Assembly (NCBI GenBank): GCA_963650485.1
Contig: CAVJLN010000005.1
Location: 20,735 to 84,734 of the forward strand
Direction: 5' to 3'
DNA from: Suilimivivens sp963650485
GTDB taxonomy: Bacteria > Bacillota > Clostridia > Lachnospirales > Lachnospiraceae
DNA: 64,000 nt
The notes beneath the pieces are model-generated. The model worked only from the letters and a program-made list of their open reading frames with translations. It was not told where the DNA came from and did not search any database. Positions 63,335 through 64,000 of the stretch are shown here, in pieces (positions within the stretch are counted from its first letter, which is position 1; each line of letters begins with the position of its first letter). The translations under genes and the position numbers were made by a program.

Positions 63335-63473
63335 CTTTGTATCCTCCTCCGATTCATCATACGAGATTACAACTCTATAACATTTTGTGACCATTCACAG
63401 TACCATACAAGTTCTGTTCAGGAACAGCCACCCTGATCTCATAACATACGCTCCGGATCGCATATTATTTTGT

Positions 63474-63517
63474 GTTAACGTACACGCATTCTTTGCTAAG
63501 GTTGCGTGTACGTTAAC
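63474..63517 (-). promoter_or_regulatory. Candidate operator: 15-bp inverted repeat before the symporter gene
   Basis: GTTAACGTACACGCA (63474-63488) and TGCGTGTACGTTAAC (63503-63517) are perfect inverted copies with a 14-base spacer. Each copy has a central CG like LacI-type operators. It lies about 140 bases upstream of the symporter start. Confidence 0.55.
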
Positions 63518-63611
63518 GCATTTTGTACTTTAACATTACTCCTATCCATTACCACTGTCAATATTCAAAATAATTTTTGGTAATATTTCTGTTCTTTGAC
63601 TTATGAATTTG

Positions 63612-63728
63612 TGCAGATTTCCCATTAGAAGGATCTTGGCACAGCCGAAATCGTATCCTGAGTGTTTATTAAGAAATGAGCTTTACGCCTTACAGATATT
63701 GCCCAGGCGGTCTGCTCATTTCTTTTTT
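63612..63728 (+). ncRNA. Candidate small RNA with intrinsic terminator
   Basis: Two hairpins follow each other on the plus strand: 63629-63660 (AGGAT/ATCCT with inner TTGGC/GCCGA) and 63671-63724 (AAGAAATGAGC/GCTCATTTCTT enclosing CGCC/GGCG), the latter ending in TTTTGTCC. No plus-strand coding gene surrounds it. No promoter was identified with confidence. Confidence 0.3.
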
Positions 63729-63885
63729 GTCCCTGAAATATCATACAAATACAACATATTATCTTCATCATGAAAAATGATGAATCCGGCTTTAAATATG
63801 TTATATCCATCTGATTCCTGATTAGATGAATATCGGGGCAATGCAAATCTGGTATCATTCTTTTATTACTTTATCAACATTTTCT

Positions 63886-63951
63886 GTAACTATTCAGAAC
63901 TCCATTCGCAAAACCACTGTTTCACAGCTTATGTTTTGCGAATGGAGTTAC
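63886..63951. repeat. Dispersed-repeat variant with hairpin
   Basis: GTAACTATTCAG, then ACTCCATTCGCAAAAC (63899-63914) paired with GTTTTGCGAATGGAGT (63933-63948) and TAC. CCATATAAAATCTGTCAAAT at 63956 onward resembles the reverse of 21949-21966. The copy may continue past the window. Confidence 0.55.
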
Positions 63952-64000
63952 TTCGCCATATAAAATCTGTCAAATATGCTCCGAAATGCAAGCATTTCGA

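Noticed and set aside
63625..63858. 77-codon minus-strand frame near the window end
   Set aside because: It crosses the hairpins of the candidate small RNA, has no good ribosome binding site and no recognisable motif.
1..64000. CRISPR arrays, tRNA or rRNA genes, prophage
   Set aside because: No regularly spaced identical repeats, no tRNA T-loop plus acceptor pairing and no phage structural or integrase genes were seen on reading both strands.

Overview
The window looks like chromosome from an anaerobic, spore-forming Clostridia of the Lachnospiraceae type, probably a gut carbohydrate fermenter. The reasons are mid-40s GC by eye, strong purine-rich ribosome binding sites, an ileS T-box, a SpoVT regulator with a sigma-G-like promoter, a SpoIIQ-like LytM protein with a sigma-F-like promoter, a long (395 aa) PRPP synthetase, a domain-swapped GH3 enzyme, and GPH-type sugar symporters. 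I saw no rRNA, tRNA, CRISPR array, phage module or complete insertion sequence. The species assignment is inference.

Layout. 1-4.8 kb: the end of murC, then dnaD-dnaC(dnaI-like)-prs, with a cluster of DnaA-box-like 9-mers between murC and dnaD. 4.8-6.7 kb: a multi-hairpin element and an AT-rich pair (AAA ATPase and nucleoside phosphorylase) that looks foreign. 6.8-15.6 kb, all minus strand: a CsbB/YkoT-like glycosyltransferase, a very large YkoS/DUF6044-like membrane protein fused to an M3 metallopeptidase, an OmpR-type response regulator with its histidine kinase, a 187-bp MITE-like element with a 9-bp target duplication, and a beta-helix lipoprotein. 16-23 kb: envelope genes plsC, murF, ddl, a degenerate GH9-like lipoprotein, a SpoIIQ-like protein and a DUF368 (PopT-type) polyprenyl-phosphate transporter. 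23-25.9 kb: an aconitase-family hydratase and an HPr-like protein lacking Ser46.

26-41 kb is a carbohydrate block on the minus strand: GPH symporter, GH2, a small membrane protein and a frameshifted GH3 with reversed domain order, preceded by a LytTR/GHKL two-component pair; then the L-rhamnose genes rhaD, rhaA, rhaB, an AraC regulator and a PaaI thioesterase. 41-49.4 kb: glgP, ileS with its T-box leader, and an ADP-ribosylglycohydrolase. 49.4-55.3 kb: a gene relic and an oppA-D-F-B-C peptide transporter. 55.5-63.4 kb: a Na/Pi cotransporter with PhoU domain, spoVT, and a LacI regulator with GH3 glycosidase and GPH symporter.

The most striking pattern not explained by genes is a dispersed intergenic repeat family whose ends read GTAACAGTTCAGCCATGCA (or variants such as GTAACTATTCAGAGCCATGCA). 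At least a dozen full, half or degenerate copies lie between genes, and one copy is a convincing MITE. The other leading observations are the glycosyltransferase-like membrane domain/M3 peptidase fusion, the spoVT leader (sigma-G promoter placed so that only read-through RNA carries an anti-Shine-Dalgarno arm), tandem DnaA-like boxes before dnaD-dnaC, and phased direct repeats upstream of the GH3/GH2 locus.
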